A stretch of DNA of 64,000 nucleotides. Origin: Thermobaculum terrenum ATCC BAA-798. Its GTDB lineage: Bacteria; Chloroflexota; Chloroflexia; Thermobaculales; Thermobaculaceae. The position numbers and the translations under genes were made by a program. The stretch spans positions 992,001 to 1,056,000 of the forward strand of contig NC_013526.1 of NCBI RefSeq assembly GCF_000025005.1. Reading direction: 5' to 3'. The notes under the pieces were generated by a model. That model had not been told where the DNA came from. It worked only from the letters and a program-made list of their open reading frames with translations, and made no database searches. This document shows, piece after piece, positions 24,788 through 33,386 of this stretch. Numbering within the stretch: position 1 is the stretch's first letter; each line of letters starts with the position of its first letter.

Positions 24788-26113
24788 TCAAGCCTCCAAA
24801 GAGGGCTTTCGCAGGACAGCGATGTACCCTCGTACGGGCTCGCCCCTCTCCAGCCGAAGCGTGCACGCCTCCAGCTCGAGCAGCACCAATCCAGCCCGGG
24901 TGGAGGCCTCCCGCAGGTAGCCCTCGCTGTGCGCATACCTGCCTGCCGCGTGGAGGACGTAGTTGCCGGAGTCGGCGCGCTCGAAGGACGCAGCCACCAC
25001 ACCTCCAGCCCTGATAGCCCTGGATGCGCTGCTGAGTACGGGCAGGAGATCACCGAAGTAGACCAGCACGTCTGCCATTACTATCAGGTCGTAGAGCTCG
25101 TACGTGCCGGCGAGGCACTGCGTGAGCTCGGCGCATATCAGCTCGTCGTAGACCCCACGCTCCCTGGCCCTCTCCAGCATACCCCTGGACAGATCAACTC
25201 CCACCAGCCTGCGGGCAACAGGGCGCAGTAGAGGTCCACAGAGCCCCGTGCCACAGCCAGCATCCAGCACATCCAGCTGCCATGCCCTCGCGCCGAGCCA
25301 GCGCGTCGCCACACCGACCACCAGCTCGGGCGCGCGGTACCTCAGCACCTCGCGCAGCTGGGCATCAAAGCTGGAGGCGAACCTGTCGAAGTGATGGACG
25401 ATGAAGCCGTCCGGCGCCCGCGACGGGGCGTAGCTCCCCTTTAGTGCCTCGAGGATAAAGGGGATCTCGGGGTTGTCGGGGGCGAGGGCGCTGCCGCACT
25501 CCAGCACTCTCAGCGCCTCCGCGGTTCTGCCCTTGACACGGTACACGGTCGCCAGCGTCCAGTGAGCGTCGGAGTAGCTCGGATCGAGCGCCAGGGCGGC
25601 TCGGAAACACTCTCTGGCCTCCAGTAGCCTGCCCAGTGAGCATAGGGCGTTCGCCAGGAAGAAGTACGACCTGGGGCGTTCGAATTCGAGCGCCAAGGAT
25701 CTGCGACAGTGTTGCTCGGCCTCAGCGAATCTTCCCACCTCCTGCAAGGCGCCTCCCAGTGCGCAGTGGGCCTCGCCACACTCTGGGTCTAGCGCTATCG
25801 CCTGCTCAAACGATGCCAGGGAATCTGGGAGCCTACCCAAGTCGTACAGCACCTTCCCCAGGCTGCAGTGTATGGAAGGGCTACCCGGATCGCAGCTCAA
25901 CGCCTCTCGGAGGAAGCCCTCCGCAAGCTCCAGTTTACCCGTCCTGTGCATGATGCGCCCCAGCAGGTGCAGTGCCTGCGGCCTGGAACCTCGGTGCAGC
26001 AGGGCGCGGCGACAGGCTTCCTCAGCTTCGACGTACCTGTGCTCCCCGTACAGCCTGCGGGCCTCATCGAGCTCGTCTAACTCTGGCCTCGTACACATCA
26101 CACCGTCCTCCAC
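24788..26113 (-). CDS. TPR protein with SAM-dependent methyltransferase domain
   Basis: A 441-residue fusion. Residues about 10-215 are five to six TPR repeats (for example ALHLLGRIMHRTGKLELAEGFLREALSCDPGSPSIHCSLGKVLYDLG). Residues about 250-435 form a class I methyltransferase: motif I LDVLDAGCGTGLCGPLL, the acidic end of strand 2 VGVDLSRGMLERA, then YDLIVMADVLVYFGDL and the GGVVAASFE strand. The TPR part presumably holds a protein or peptide substrate. It begins four bases after the cyclase 1 stop, so it belongs to the lasso operon and may methylate the precursor. The start is GTG 26113 or ATG 26098; both have GAGG-type sites at proper distance. Confidence 0.85.
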   Translation of the reverse strand: MEDGVMCTRPELDELDEARRLYGEHRYVEAEEACRRALLHRGSRPQALHLLGRIMHRTGKLELAEGFLREALSCDPGSPSIHCSLGKVLYDLGRLPDSLASFEQAIALDPECGEAHCALGGALQEVGRFAEAEQHCRRSLALEFERPRSYFFLANALCSLGRLLEARECFRAALALDPSYSDAHWTLATVYRVKGRTAEALRVLECGSALAPDNPEIPFILEALKGSYAPSRAPDGFIVHHFDRFASSFDAQLREVLRYRAPELVVGVATRWLGARAWQLDVLDAGCGTGLCGPLLRPVARRLVGVDLSRGMLERARERGVYDELICAELTQCLAGTYELYDLIVMADVLVYFGDLLPVLSSASRAIRAGGVVAASFERADSGNYVLHAAGRYAHSEGYLREASTRAGLVLLELEACTLRLERGEPVRGYIAVLRKPSLEA

Positions 26114-26117
26114 AGGC

Positions 26118-28106
26118 TCACCTCGGCCCAGCCCCCAGCATGGCTCGGTCCTGCCAAGGTGGAGGGACCGTCACCAACTGCGGTCTTGGGAGCTCAAGGG
26201 CTCGCAGCCATGTTTCCAGCCCTATGATGTACATCACGTAGAGGAAGTCGGGGCCTCGCTCGCCCGCCCTCATCGCTTGGAGCCTCTGCCAGAACCTCTC
26301 CTGTACCACGTACCCGCGCTCGGCGATCCTGGGGGTGCCACCGGGACCGAACACTGCCTTGTAGTGATGCCAGTTGAGCTCCAGCTCTCGCTCAAAGGCT
26401 GAGGCAAAGTGAGTCTTGGAGGTGCGGGTGCGGATGGTCTCCGGCAGGATGCCCCGCATCGCCCCCCGCAGCAGCCGCTTGGAGCCCGCGTAGAACTCGT
26501 CCGTCTCGGGATGCGGCCGATACTTCACCTCCGGCGGCACCCTCAACAGATACTCGTGCAGCCGCCTGTCCGCATAGGGCTGTGCTACCTGCACGCTCCA
26601 AGGTACAGGATGTACCTCTAGCGGTGGCGGGTACAGCAGGTCATATTCCTCCTGCCTAGCGGGCGAGGAGAAATGCCTGCGGCGTTCAGATTCGAACATT
26701 GCCTCGATCTGCCTGGTACCTAGCTCAACCCTTAGCGCCTGCGGCATCCAGTCAGGCAGCAGCCTCTCCGGCGACTTGGGAGCGGAGCGACGCAGGTGCC
26801 CCAATATGATCCGTCGCTGGAGGGACATCGGGAGCAGAGGCGCCAGGCAGTATAGTAGCAGGATACGGCGCCAAGGATCACTATGTGTCCTTCTATAGGT
26901 CCGCAGGTACAGCAGCAGGTCTCCTACCTTCCCATGGCGGATGAGGGAGTCGAACACCAAAGGAGAGCCCGCAATGCAAGCATCGGCTATATCTCCGGTC
27001 AGGAGCAGCCGCACCCCTGCCGAGGTGACGGTCCCCATGATAAGGTCCCAACCCTCGCTCATGCCCATGTTCGGCGCCACCTGAAAGCCCATCGGCTGGG
27101 GCTGCAGCCTGCCGGCATAACCACCGGGCGGGACATAGTGGGCATCTATGCCATACATCTTCTGTATAGCCTCGATAAGAGGCCTCTCGTCGCACTCCAG
27201 ATCGTCATAGACCGTGCTGAAGGTCGCTATACCCCCGCCCTGCACTCTGCCCGCCGTGTACAGCGTCTGTGCGGTGCAGGCGATGGAGGAGGAGTCCAGG
27301 CCACCACTGAGCAGCACCCCCACAGGCCCCACAGACCTCAACCTGTCCCCCACACACCGCGAGAACACCTCCCACAAGTGCTCCGCATACTCCTCCTCCC
27401 GCCTGTACCGGATCTCCCTCACACCCCCAAGCTCCCAGTAGCGCTCCCTGCGTACCTCGGAGGGCGTCACCACTAACACACATCCCGCCTCTACGGACCA
27501 CACATCCTGATAATAAGTTGCAGCCTCCTGCTTCTCGCTGGAGAGCACGCTGGATGGCAACAGGAAGGTGCGGATCTTCTCCTCGTTGGGCAGCACGGGC
27601 ACTCGCGGGGCCTGCAGCAGCTGCTGGATCTCAGAGGCGGCATAGAATACGCTGCCATCCACCCTGTAGTACAGTTCCCTGCGCCCACTGGTGTCGCGGG
27701 CGCACAGCAGCCTGCGCTCGCGCGGGTCCCAGATGACTACCGCGAAGTCGCCCAGCAGCCTGGGGAAGGCCTCCAACCCCCACTCCTCATAGGCTAGCAG
27801 GACCAGCTCGGCATCGCTGATCGCGGTCGGCGTGAGCACGGATAGCATGTCAAGCAGCTCCCGCCTGTTATCCAACCGCAGGTCGGCCGAGATCGCACAC
27901 CCAGTGCGAGGACTCACCAGGGGCTGCAGATCCAGCTGATCTTCGGGAGTCACTACCATTCTCGCGTGTCCCAGCACTACCTCTCCAAGGAACCTGATCT
28001 GCACGCCATCTGGTCCTCTATAGGGCGCAGCGGCAAGCATCGCGCACGCCTCCAAATGGTCTGGAGCCCCACCATCGCGTCGGAAGATCGCTACCACGCC
28101 GCTCAT
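26118..28106 (-). CDS. Lasso cyclase 1 (asparagine-synthetase-like)
   Basis: A 662-residue AsnB homologue that in lasso clusters adenylates the core Asp/Glu side chain and closes the macrolactam ring. The N-terminal glutaminase-like domain starts MSGVVAIFRRDGG, so the catalytic Cys2 of true asparagine synthetases is replaced by Ser and no ammonia should be made; lasso cyclases often show this. The ATP pyrophosphatase loop is VLLSGGLDSSSIACTA (near residue 265). The C-terminal part has RPHPETDEFYAGSKRLLRGAMRGILPETIR, shared with cyclase 2. ATG 28106 overlaps the kinase stop as ATGA, and GAGGGTGAGG precedes it. Bases 27342-27448 are identical to 30888-30994 in cyclase 2. Confidence 0.9.
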   Translation of the reverse strand: MSGVVAIFRRDGGAPDHLEACAMLAAAPYRGPDGVQIRFLGEVVLGHARMVVTPEDQLDLQPLVSPRTGCAISADLRLDNRRELLDMLSVLTPTAISDAELVLLAYEEWGLEAFPRLLGDFAVVIWDPRERRLLCARDTSGRRELYYRVDGSVFYAASEIQQLLQAPRVPVLPNEEKIRTFLLPSSVLSSEKQEAATYYQDVWSVEAGCVLVVTPSEVRRERYWELGGVREIRYRREEEYAEHLWEVFSRCVGDRLRSVGPVGVLLSGGLDSSSIACTAQTLYTAGRVQGGGIATFSTVYDDLECDERPLIEAIQKMYGIDAHYVPPGGYAGRLQPQPMGFQVAPNMGMSEGWDLIMGTVTSAGVRLLLTGDIADACIAGSPLVFDSLIRHGKVGDLLLYLRTYRRTHSDPWRRILLLYCLAPLLPMSLQRRIILGHLRRSAPKSPERLLPDWMPQALRVELGTRQIEAMFESERRRHFSSPARQEEYDLLYPPPLEVHPVPWSVQVAQPYADRRLHEYLLRVPPEVKYRPHPETDEFYAGSKRLLRGAMRGILPETIRTRTSKTHFASAFERELELNWHHYKAVFGPGGTPRIAERGYVVQERFWQRLQAMRAGERGPDFLYVMYIIGLETWLRALELPRPQLVTVPPPWQDRAMLGAGPR

Positions 28107-29128
28107 GCCTCACCCTCCAGATCCCGTAGGAGCGCTGCGTACACTTTGTCCTGATGCTCGAACCCGCTGGGATAGCTGAGCAGCCTCACTGGCACCCGGC
28201 GGACGACCTCGCTGTAGACAGGCAACAACTGGGCCGCATCCTCGGGCTGCAGGAGCGCTCGCAGCGCCGTGTGCTGGGTGAGTGCAACCAGAGCCGCCCT
28301 GCCCTGCAGGGGCGTGATCACCACATCGTCGCTGCGCCATCGCCCTGGATCGTACCTGTCGAGCAGATAGATGGCCCTTACGCTCGTGGGGAGCTCGCTG
28401 AATGCTCCTGTACCTTCCAGGCTGAGCAGGTGCTTATCGTAGCCAGGTATCAGCGCGTGCAGGCCCTCCTCCCCGCCGAGCACCCTGACGGCAGTGTGCC
28501 GCCAGAGCCTGACTACCGGTACGCCCGGGAAACCCAGGACCCCGGAGGACGAGACCCCCAAGGGCAGGGCGTCGTCGGTGAGCACAGCGTGCCCCCTGAC
28601 CATGAAGGCGCTGAGCATGGTCGTCTTCCCCTGCCCCTTGTCCCCCAGGAACACCGCCGCGCCCCGATCGGTGATGACCGCGCCCGCGTGGAGCACCGGA
28701 CGCCCCAGCCTCTGGACGGCGAACACCCCGACCTGGCCAAGCAGGACGTGCCCCAGGATATCGGCGGGGACATCCCTCTCGGGGTAGACCTCTACTCGTC
28801 TCCGCTCGGGGAGCAGGTGGAACGTCCCGACCGTGTCATGCCAGAGCCAGAGGCCATCCTCGCCCTGGTGCAGGCGCGTGGCCACGCGGCCCTCGTGACA
28901 ACGGCCATAGCAGCGCATCTCGGCGAGCACTGGGCCCTCGAGGGGAGCTAGCCCTCCGCCGTCGCTCGCAAGGACCATCTCCAGCTCCGGCTCCGGTCGG
29001 GGCTCCCCTCGAACGGGAGCTATGGGCAAGGGCACGTCGCTGCGTACCAGGAGACCGTACATGGCGTACAGGTCCGACCCCTGGGGGAAGCTTCCGGGTT
29101 GGTCATCACGGGCGTGGTATCTAATCAA
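28103..29128 (-). CDS. Lasso-cluster HPr-kinase-like kinase 1
   Basis: A 341-residue relative of HPr kinase, the type that in some lasso clusters phosphorylates the C-terminal Ser of the precursor. Visible are VLHAGAVITDRGAAVFLGDKGQGKTTML, whose P-loop is GDKGQGKTT, and VLTDDALPLGV with the DD metal pair. The reading frame extends far upstream without homology; I place the start at TTG 29128, which has AGGAG eight bases before it and gives an N-terminus that aligns with kinase 2 (YGLLVRSDVPLPIAP against HGLRVRSQLELPIPE). The stop overlaps cyclase 1 by four bases. Precursor 1 has a Ser next to last; precursor 2 does not, so the two kinases may not share a target. Confidence 0.82.
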   Translation of the reverse strand: MIRYHARDDQPGSFPQGSDLYAMYGLLVRSDVPLPIAPVRGEPRPEPELEMVLASDGGGLAPLEGPVLAEMRCYGRCHEGRVATRLHQGEDGLWLWHDTVGTFHLLPERRRVEVYPERDVPADILGHVLLGQVGVFAVQRLGRPVLHAGAVITDRGAAVFLGDKGQGKTTMLSAFMVRGHAVLTDDALPLGVSSSGVLGFPGVPVVRLWRHTAVRVLGGEEGLHALIPGYDKHLLSLEGTGAFSELPTSVRAIYLLDRYDPGRWRSDDVVITPLQGRAALVALTQHTALRALLQPEDAAQLLPVYSEVVRRVPVRLLSYPSGFEHQDKVYAALLRDLEGEA

Positions 29129-29332
29129 TAAGAATTCTCCTGCTATAGGCTCTTGAGAGCAAGCATAGTGGGCGTACCTGCAGGATAGGTGGAGCAGCAG
29201 TTGAGGTAAGGTGTCGGACGGCAGGGATGGACAGAGCTCCTTTGGATGCCGTAGAGGTGCCAGGCCATGCGCGCGAGCACCCGCCCCAGTGCTCAGCCTC
29301 CCCCCGGCGATGCCAGCACCCAAAGATGAGAC

Positions 29333-29360
29333 CTCGGCAAGGCCGGTTGACCTTGCCGAG
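29333..29360 (-). terminator. 10-bp hairpin after lasso precursor 2
   Basis: A perfect 10-base stem (CTCGGCAAGG / CCTTGCCGAG) with an 8-base loop begins 29 bases after the precursor 2 stop. On the minus strand it is followed by a short T-rich run (TCATCTTT). It probably ends or attenuates transcription, raising precursor over kinase and cyclase message. The rest of the 261-base gap to the kinase TTG shows no gene; a single CTCAAC (29205-29200) with a weak partner CTCCAC lies in it. Confidence 0.6.
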
Positions 29361-29389
29361 TCACCCGCACCGGACGCCAGTAGTTACGC

Positions 29390-29563
29390 TTAGAAGCGCA
29401 CGCACGCGCCGTACGGCACGTTGTTGGTGCACGTAGGGTTGTTGTTGTCTATGACCAACTGATTGTTGGAGACGACGTAATCGGGCTTGTTGCCGGTTGC
29501 GCCAGCGGTTCTATCTTCTACCCTGCCGTACTCCTTGAGCTCGGGGCTCCTGTACTCCTTCAT
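29390..29563 (-). CDS. Lasso-type RiPP precursor peptide 2
   Basis: A 57-residue peptide. The leader has YRSPELKEYGRVEDRT (residues 4-19), matching YxxPxLxxxGxxxxxT. The core would start at Gly21 as GATGNKPDYV, with Asp28 at core position 8 for an eight-residue ring, the same GxxGNxPDY pattern as precursor 1. The 37-residue core is rich in Asn (DNNNPTCTNN) and has two Cys (core positions 25 and 34) that could form a disulfide, and ends VRF. GGGAGGTGA lies six bases before ATG 29563, a strong ribosome site that rules out the longer reading upstream. It sits right after cyclase 2 and before a hairpin, a typical precursor arrangement. Confidence 0.84.
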   Translation of the reverse strand: MKEYRSPELKEYGRVEDRTAGATGNKPDYVVSNNQLVIDNNNPTCTNNVPYGACVRF

Positions 29564-29687
29564 CCTGCTCACCTCCCTTCCGTGCCAGATATGCTTGGTC
29601 CGGTGCCGCGGCACGCTCGACACCAGGGAAGAAACGATCCTTGCCCCTGTCCGGTGCGGATAGCTGGGCCAAAGATCGGCGTGAGGT

Positions 29688-31652
29688 TCATGTGACCGCC
29701 ACCTCCTGCACGACGGTAAGCCTCTCTCGTGGCTGCTCCAGCGATCGCAGCCACGTCTCTAGCCCCACGAGCTGCATGAGGTAGACCGCATCGGTTCCAC
29801 TGCGGCCGTCCCGCAGCGCCACGAGCCTCTCCCAGAAGAGCCGTGGATCCACGTACCCGCGCTCGGCGATCCTGGGGGTGCCGCCGGGACCGAACGCGGC
29901 CTCGTACGAGCGCCAGCTCGAGGCGAGCTCCGCCGGCAGCACGTCGGCAAACACCGTCTTGGAGGTGCGGGTGCGGATGGGCTCCGGCAGGATGCCCCGC
30001 ATCGCCTGCCGCAGCAGCCGCTTGGAGCCCGCGTAGAACTCGTCCGTCTCGGGATGCGGTCGGTACTTCACCTCCGGGGGCACCCCCAGCAGGTACTCGT
30101 GCAGCCGCCTGTCCGCGTAGGGCAGGGACTGCTCCACCGGCCAGGGCGACGGGAAGCGCAGCACCTCCGGTGGGTACAGCAGCCGCCGCTCCTCTTCCCG
30201 CGCGGGGGAGGAGAAGAGGCGGGTCGCCGTCAGCTGCAGGGACCTGTCGAGTGACCTCGACACCAGGTCATCCCTGATCACGGGGTGGATCCATGTCGGC
30301 AGGAACCTGTCCCACCTGCGGAGGTACTGCCGACGCACGTGCACGGCCAGCAACCTCCTGTGCAGCCTCAGCGGCAGGAGCGGCAGGAGCGTGTGCAGCA
30401 CCAGGATGTTCCGCCAGGAATCCTGCGAGAGGCGACGGTAGGTCCGCATCCGGAAGAGCATCTCACGCCACTGCCCCTTGCGCAGCAGCGAGTCGAACAC
30501 CAGATGGCTCCCGTACACTATGCTATCTCCCACCTGCCCACTGAGCAGCAGGCGCACCCCCGCACGGGTGATCCGCCCGAACAGCTGGTTCCTCGGCTCG
30601 GATATGCTCATGTTGGGTGACTCCCTGAAGCCTGTGGGGGCCAGATCCAGCCTGCCGGCGTAGCTGTCGCTGCGCACGAAATCCACGGGCACGCCACAAG
30701 TATCCCTGATCACCTCGACGAACTCCCTCTCGTCGCAGGACATGCCCTCAAAGAGGGAAGTGAAGCCCCGGATGCCGGGGAACGCGGGGAGCTCGCCCCT
30801 CGTGGCGAGGGCCTGCGCGGTGCAGGCGATGGAGGAGGAGTCCAGGCCACCGCTGAGCAGCACCCCCACGGGCCCTACGCACCTCAGCCTGTCCCCCACA
30901 CACCGCGAGAACACCTCCCACAAGTGCTCCGCATACTCCTCCTCCCGCCTGTACCGGATCTCCCTCACACCCCCAAGCTCCCAGTAGCGCTCCCCGCGCA
31001 CCCCCGAGGACATCACCACCACCACGCCCCCAGCCTCCACCGAGTGAACGCCCTTATAGAAGGTGTCGGCGTACTGCTTCTCGTTGGTGAACATCTCCAT
31101 GGGGGAGAGGAAGTTCCTGATGCGGTCCTCGTTGGGCTCCACGGGTATATCGGAGGCCCGGATGATGGGGTGGATCTCGGAGGCGGCGTAGAACACGCCG
31201 TCGTGCAGGGCGTAGAACAGCTGCCTCTGCCCGCTGGTGTCGCGGGCGCACAGCAGCCTGCGCTCGCGCGGGTCCCAGATGACCACCGCGAAGTCCCCCA
31301 GCAGCTTGGGGAAGGCCTCCAACCCCCACTCCTCGTAGGCCAGCAGTACCAGCTCGGCGTCGGACGGGTCCTGCGAGGGCGGCACGCCCAACAGGGCCAT
31401 CAGCTCGCGCCGGGCGTCCAGCCTGGCGTCCGCGACCAGCATGCAGCCTGTGCGGGGGCTGGCAAGCGGCTGAGACTCCACCGCTTCCTGGGGGGTGACT
31501 ATCAGCCTGGCTATGCCCATCGCCACTTCCCCGCGGGAGGCCGAGGCTACGCCGTCCAGCGCCCGGTAGCGCATAGCGCCCAGCATCACGCCCACCGCAG
31601 CCGATGCCCTGAGTCCGCCACGAAGATCTAATGCCACGGCGATGCCGCTCAC
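29688..31652 (-). CDS. Lasso cyclase 2 (asparagine-synthetase-like)
   Basis: A 654-residue paralogue of cyclase 1, expected to close the ring of precursor 2. It starts at GTG 31652 with GGAGGTGGAGGG in front and overlaps the kinase 2 stop as GTGA. The N-terminus reads VSGIAVALD, so like cyclase 1 it has Ser, not Cys, at position 2. It keeps VLLSGGLDSSSIACTAQ and RPHPETDEFYAGSKRLLRQAMRGILPEPIR. Several stretches are nearly identical in DNA to cyclase 1, including 107 exact bases (30888-30994), while other parts are clearly diverged. The 124-base gap to precursor 2 holds a 12-base palindrome (29603-29614). Confidence 0.9.
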   Translation of the reverse strand: MSGIAVALDLRGGLRASAAVGVMLGAMRYRALDGVASASRGEVAMGIARLIVTPQEAVESQPLASPRTGCMLVADARLDARRELMALLGVPPSQDPSDAELVLLAYEEWGLEAFPKLLGDFAVVIWDPRERRLLCARDTSGQRQLFYALHDGVFYAASEIHPIIRASDIPVEPNEDRIRNFLSPMEMFTNEKQYADTFYKGVHSVEAGGVVVVMSSGVRGERYWELGGVREIRYRREEEYAEHLWEVFSRCVGDRLRCVGPVGVLLSGGLDSSSIACTAQALATRGELPAFPGIRGFTSLFEGMSCDEREFVEVIRDTCGVPVDFVRSDSYAGRLDLAPTGFRESPNMSISEPRNQLFGRITRAGVRLLLSGQVGDSIVYGSHLVFDSLLRKGQWREMLFRMRTYRRLSQDSWRNILVLHTLLPLLPLRLHRRLLAVHVRRQYLRRWDRFLPTWIHPVIRDDLVSRSLDRSLQLTATRLFSSPAREEERRLLYPPEVLRFPSPWPVEQSLPYADRRLHEYLLGVPPEVKYRPHPETDEFYAGSKRLLRQAMRGILPEPIRTRTSKTVFADVLPAELASSWRSYEAAFGPGGTPRIAERGYVDPRLFWERLVALRDGRSGTDAVYLMQLVGLETWLRSLEQPRERLTVVQEVAVT

Positions 31653-32626
31653 CCCTCCACCTCCGCATCGTTCACTATCGAACGGTAGACCAGGTCGGCA
31701 TGCTCGAAGCCGCTGGGGTAGGTCAGCCACCTCACCCGCCCGTGGGAGCTCAGGGCCGCCAGGGTGGGCACCAGCCTGGCCTCCTCCGCCGGCAGCAGGT
31801 AAGCCCTGTTGGCTACGTGCCTCAGGATCTCCGTGAAGGCCTCTTGAGGTGGCAGGACGGATATCTGCACATTATGACAAGTGCTCACGTCGCACCTGCG
31901 CAGCAGGTAGACGACGTCGATCGGCACGGCGCGATCCACCAACTCCCAGCGATCAGTCAGCAGCAGCCTCCGCTTCTCGTAGCCACACAGCAGGTGGGGA
32001 AGCTCCGCGAAGAGTCCCAGGGCATAGCGGGCGGTCTCCGGCCAGAGCTTCATCAAGGGCATGCTGGGCTCCCCCAACACCCGCCCATCCACCTGCCGCA
32101 GCGGCAGACTGTCGTCGGTAAGGAGCTGAGCGCCCCTCGCAAGCAGGAAGGAGGCCATAGTGGACTTCCCCTGCCCCTGGGAGCCTGCGAAGGCCAGGGC
32201 GCGCCCCCCGATCACTACGGCCGTGGCGTGCAGCACTGGGACGCCCATGCGCAGCAGGATGTATGTGCACACAGGGCCCATAGCCAGCAGGGCCATGGCC
32301 TCGAGATCCGCTCCCTCCTCGGGGTAGATGTCGACCACCCGCAGGTCGGGGTGCACGTGGCAGGTGGCCACCGAGCGCTGCCAGATCCAGGTGCCCGAGT
32401 CGCCCCTGTGCACGGTAGTGTCTACGCCGTGGATCTCGCAGGGGGCCCAGGCTACCATGCGCTCACCGTGCTCCGGCGCGGGCGCGGGCTGCAGGCGCAC
32501 GGTGAGATCGGGCTCCTCGAGGCCGCCCACCGCCTCGGGAATGGGCAGCTCCAGCTGGCTGCGCACCCGCAGGCCGTGCACCACGTACGGGCGATACAGG
32601 GTGACGACGCCGGTATCAGAGATCAT
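31649..32626 (-). CDS. Lasso-cluster HPr-kinase-like kinase 2
   Basis: A 325-residue paralogue of the kinase at 28103-29128. The core reads VLHATAVVIGGRALAFAGSQGQGKSTMASFLL, with P-loop GSQGQGKST, followed by LLTDDSLPLRQVDG with the DD pair. It overlaps the protease gene upstream by 11 bases and the cyclase 2 gene downstream by 4, so it is in one coupled unit: recognition protein, protease, kinase, cyclase, precursor. Known lasso kinases act on a C-terminal Ser; precursor 2 ends CVRF without one, but has inner Ser and Thr residues. Whether it phosphorylates precursor 1, precursor 2 or something else is not decided by sequence. Confidence 0.82.
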   Translation of the reverse strand: MISDTGVVTLYRPYVVHGLRVRSQLELPIPEAVGGLEEPDLTVRLQPAPAPEHGERMVAWAPCEIHGVDTTVHRGDSGTWIWQRSVATCHVHPDLRVVDIYPEEGADLEAMALLAMGPVCTYILLRMGVPVLHATAVVIGGRALAFAGSQGQGKSTMASFLLARGAQLLTDDSLPLRQVDGRVLGEPSMPLMKLWPETARYALGLFAELPHLLCGYEKRRLLLTDRWELVDRAVPIDVVYLLRRCDVSTCHNVQISVLPPQEAFTEILRHVANRAYLLPAEEARLVPTLAALSSHGRVRWLTYPSGFEHADLVYRSIVNDAEVEG

Positions 32627-33056
32627 ACGCCGCCTCCCGGTCGACCCGCCTGGGGCTCGTCATCGGGCTTATGCCCTGCAAGGACCTCCTGTCGTCGTTG
32701 ACGGGCACGCCCGCCAGCTCCACCCACGCATGGGCGCGGAGATCTTCCTCCGCCTTCCACACCCCAAAGCGCAGGCGGCTGGGCAGGCCCTGCCTCCGCA
32801 GCCACATATGCAGCACCAGCGACCGGTGCAGGCACCTTGCGCCCACCGGGCAGATGTGAGCGGCGAGGGCGATCCTTCTAGCGTACCTGCGAGCCAGCCG
32901 CAGGTGCTCCCGTGACACGTCTTGAGGAGGAGCAGCCTCGCTCTCGATCTTGATCAGTATAGGGTCCAGCCCTTCGTGGCTGAGCCGCCGGTCGATGAGG
33001 ATCAGGTCGCTCCAAGCTTTGGCTATCAGCTGCAGGTCTGCAAGCCTAAGCTTCAT
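32616..33056 (-). CDS. Lasso leader peptidase (B2, transglutaminase-like fold)
   Basis: A 146-residue B2-type protease that removes the leader peptide. The catalytic Cys is in CPVGARCLHRSLVLHMWLRR (near residue 76), the His in AHAWVELAG (near 119), and an Asn/Asp in PVNDD follows, the Cys-His-Asp order of bacterial transglutaminase-like lasso proteases. ATG 33056 is used because the family alignment starts there and because it overlaps the PqqD-like gene by 11 bases; the longer frame upstream has no homology. It is the only B2 gene in the window, so it must serve both precursors if both are processed. Confidence 0.9.
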   Translation of the reverse strand: MKLRLADLQLIAKAWSDLILIDRRLSHEGLDPILIKIESEAAPPQDVSREHLRLARRYARRIALAAHICPVGARCLHRSLVLHMWLRRQGLPSRLRFGVWKAEEDLRAHAWVELAGVPVNDDRRSLQGISPMTSPRRVDREAAYDL

Positions 33057-33312
33057 CAGCGTAGCCCTCCAGCAGCTCCTTGTTGGCCAGCGCGCGCAGG
33101 AAGTCCCGCAGGTCTCTCTCCACTGTGGGGCGGTCCACCGAGTACTCGGCGCAGATAGCGTCCACGATCTCCTCGGGGCGCTTACCCTCCTCCAGGAGGG
33201 ACCATATCCTGCTGCCCACAGCGTCCAGGCCAAAGTACGTGCCGGTCTGCAGGTGCAGCAACACCACCTCATCATCTATGTGGGCTGACACCACCGCATC
33301 ACTTATCTTCAC
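33046..33312 (-). CDS. Lasso leader-recognition protein (B1, PqqD-like RRE)
   Basis: An 88-residue PqqD-like protein: strands VVSAHIDDEVVLLHLQTGTYFGLDAVGSRIW then helices with IVDAICAEYSVDRPTVERDLRDFLRALANKELL. The B1 protein binds the YxxPxLxxxG part of the leader and brings it to the B2 protease and cyclase. The start is GTG 33312 with GAGG about eight bases before. It is the first gene of the lasso operon and is preceded by a triple 11-base-periodic box. As with B2, a single copy serves two precursors; both leaders keep the Tyr, Pro, Leu/Glu-Leu and Gly that RREs read. Confidence 0.9.
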   Translation of the reverse strand: MKISDAVVSAHIDDEVVLLHLQTGTYFGLDAVGSRIWSLLEEGKRPEEIVDAICAEYSVDRPTVERDLRDFLRALANKELLEGYADEA

Positions 33313-33386
33313 CTCGTGCACCTCGTTCTTGGGATGTTCTGGGATGATTCCATGCTTAGAAGGTAATCTCCACCAATTCGGGAAAG

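Noticed and set aside
29129-29323. 65-residue N-terminal extension of lasso kinase 1
   Set aside because: No homology to kinase 2, and AGGAG is correctly spaced before TTG 29128.
26118-31652. Assignment of the two AsnB-like genes as asparagine synthetases for metabolism
   Set aside because: Both lack Cys2 of the glutaminase site and lie among lasso genes.
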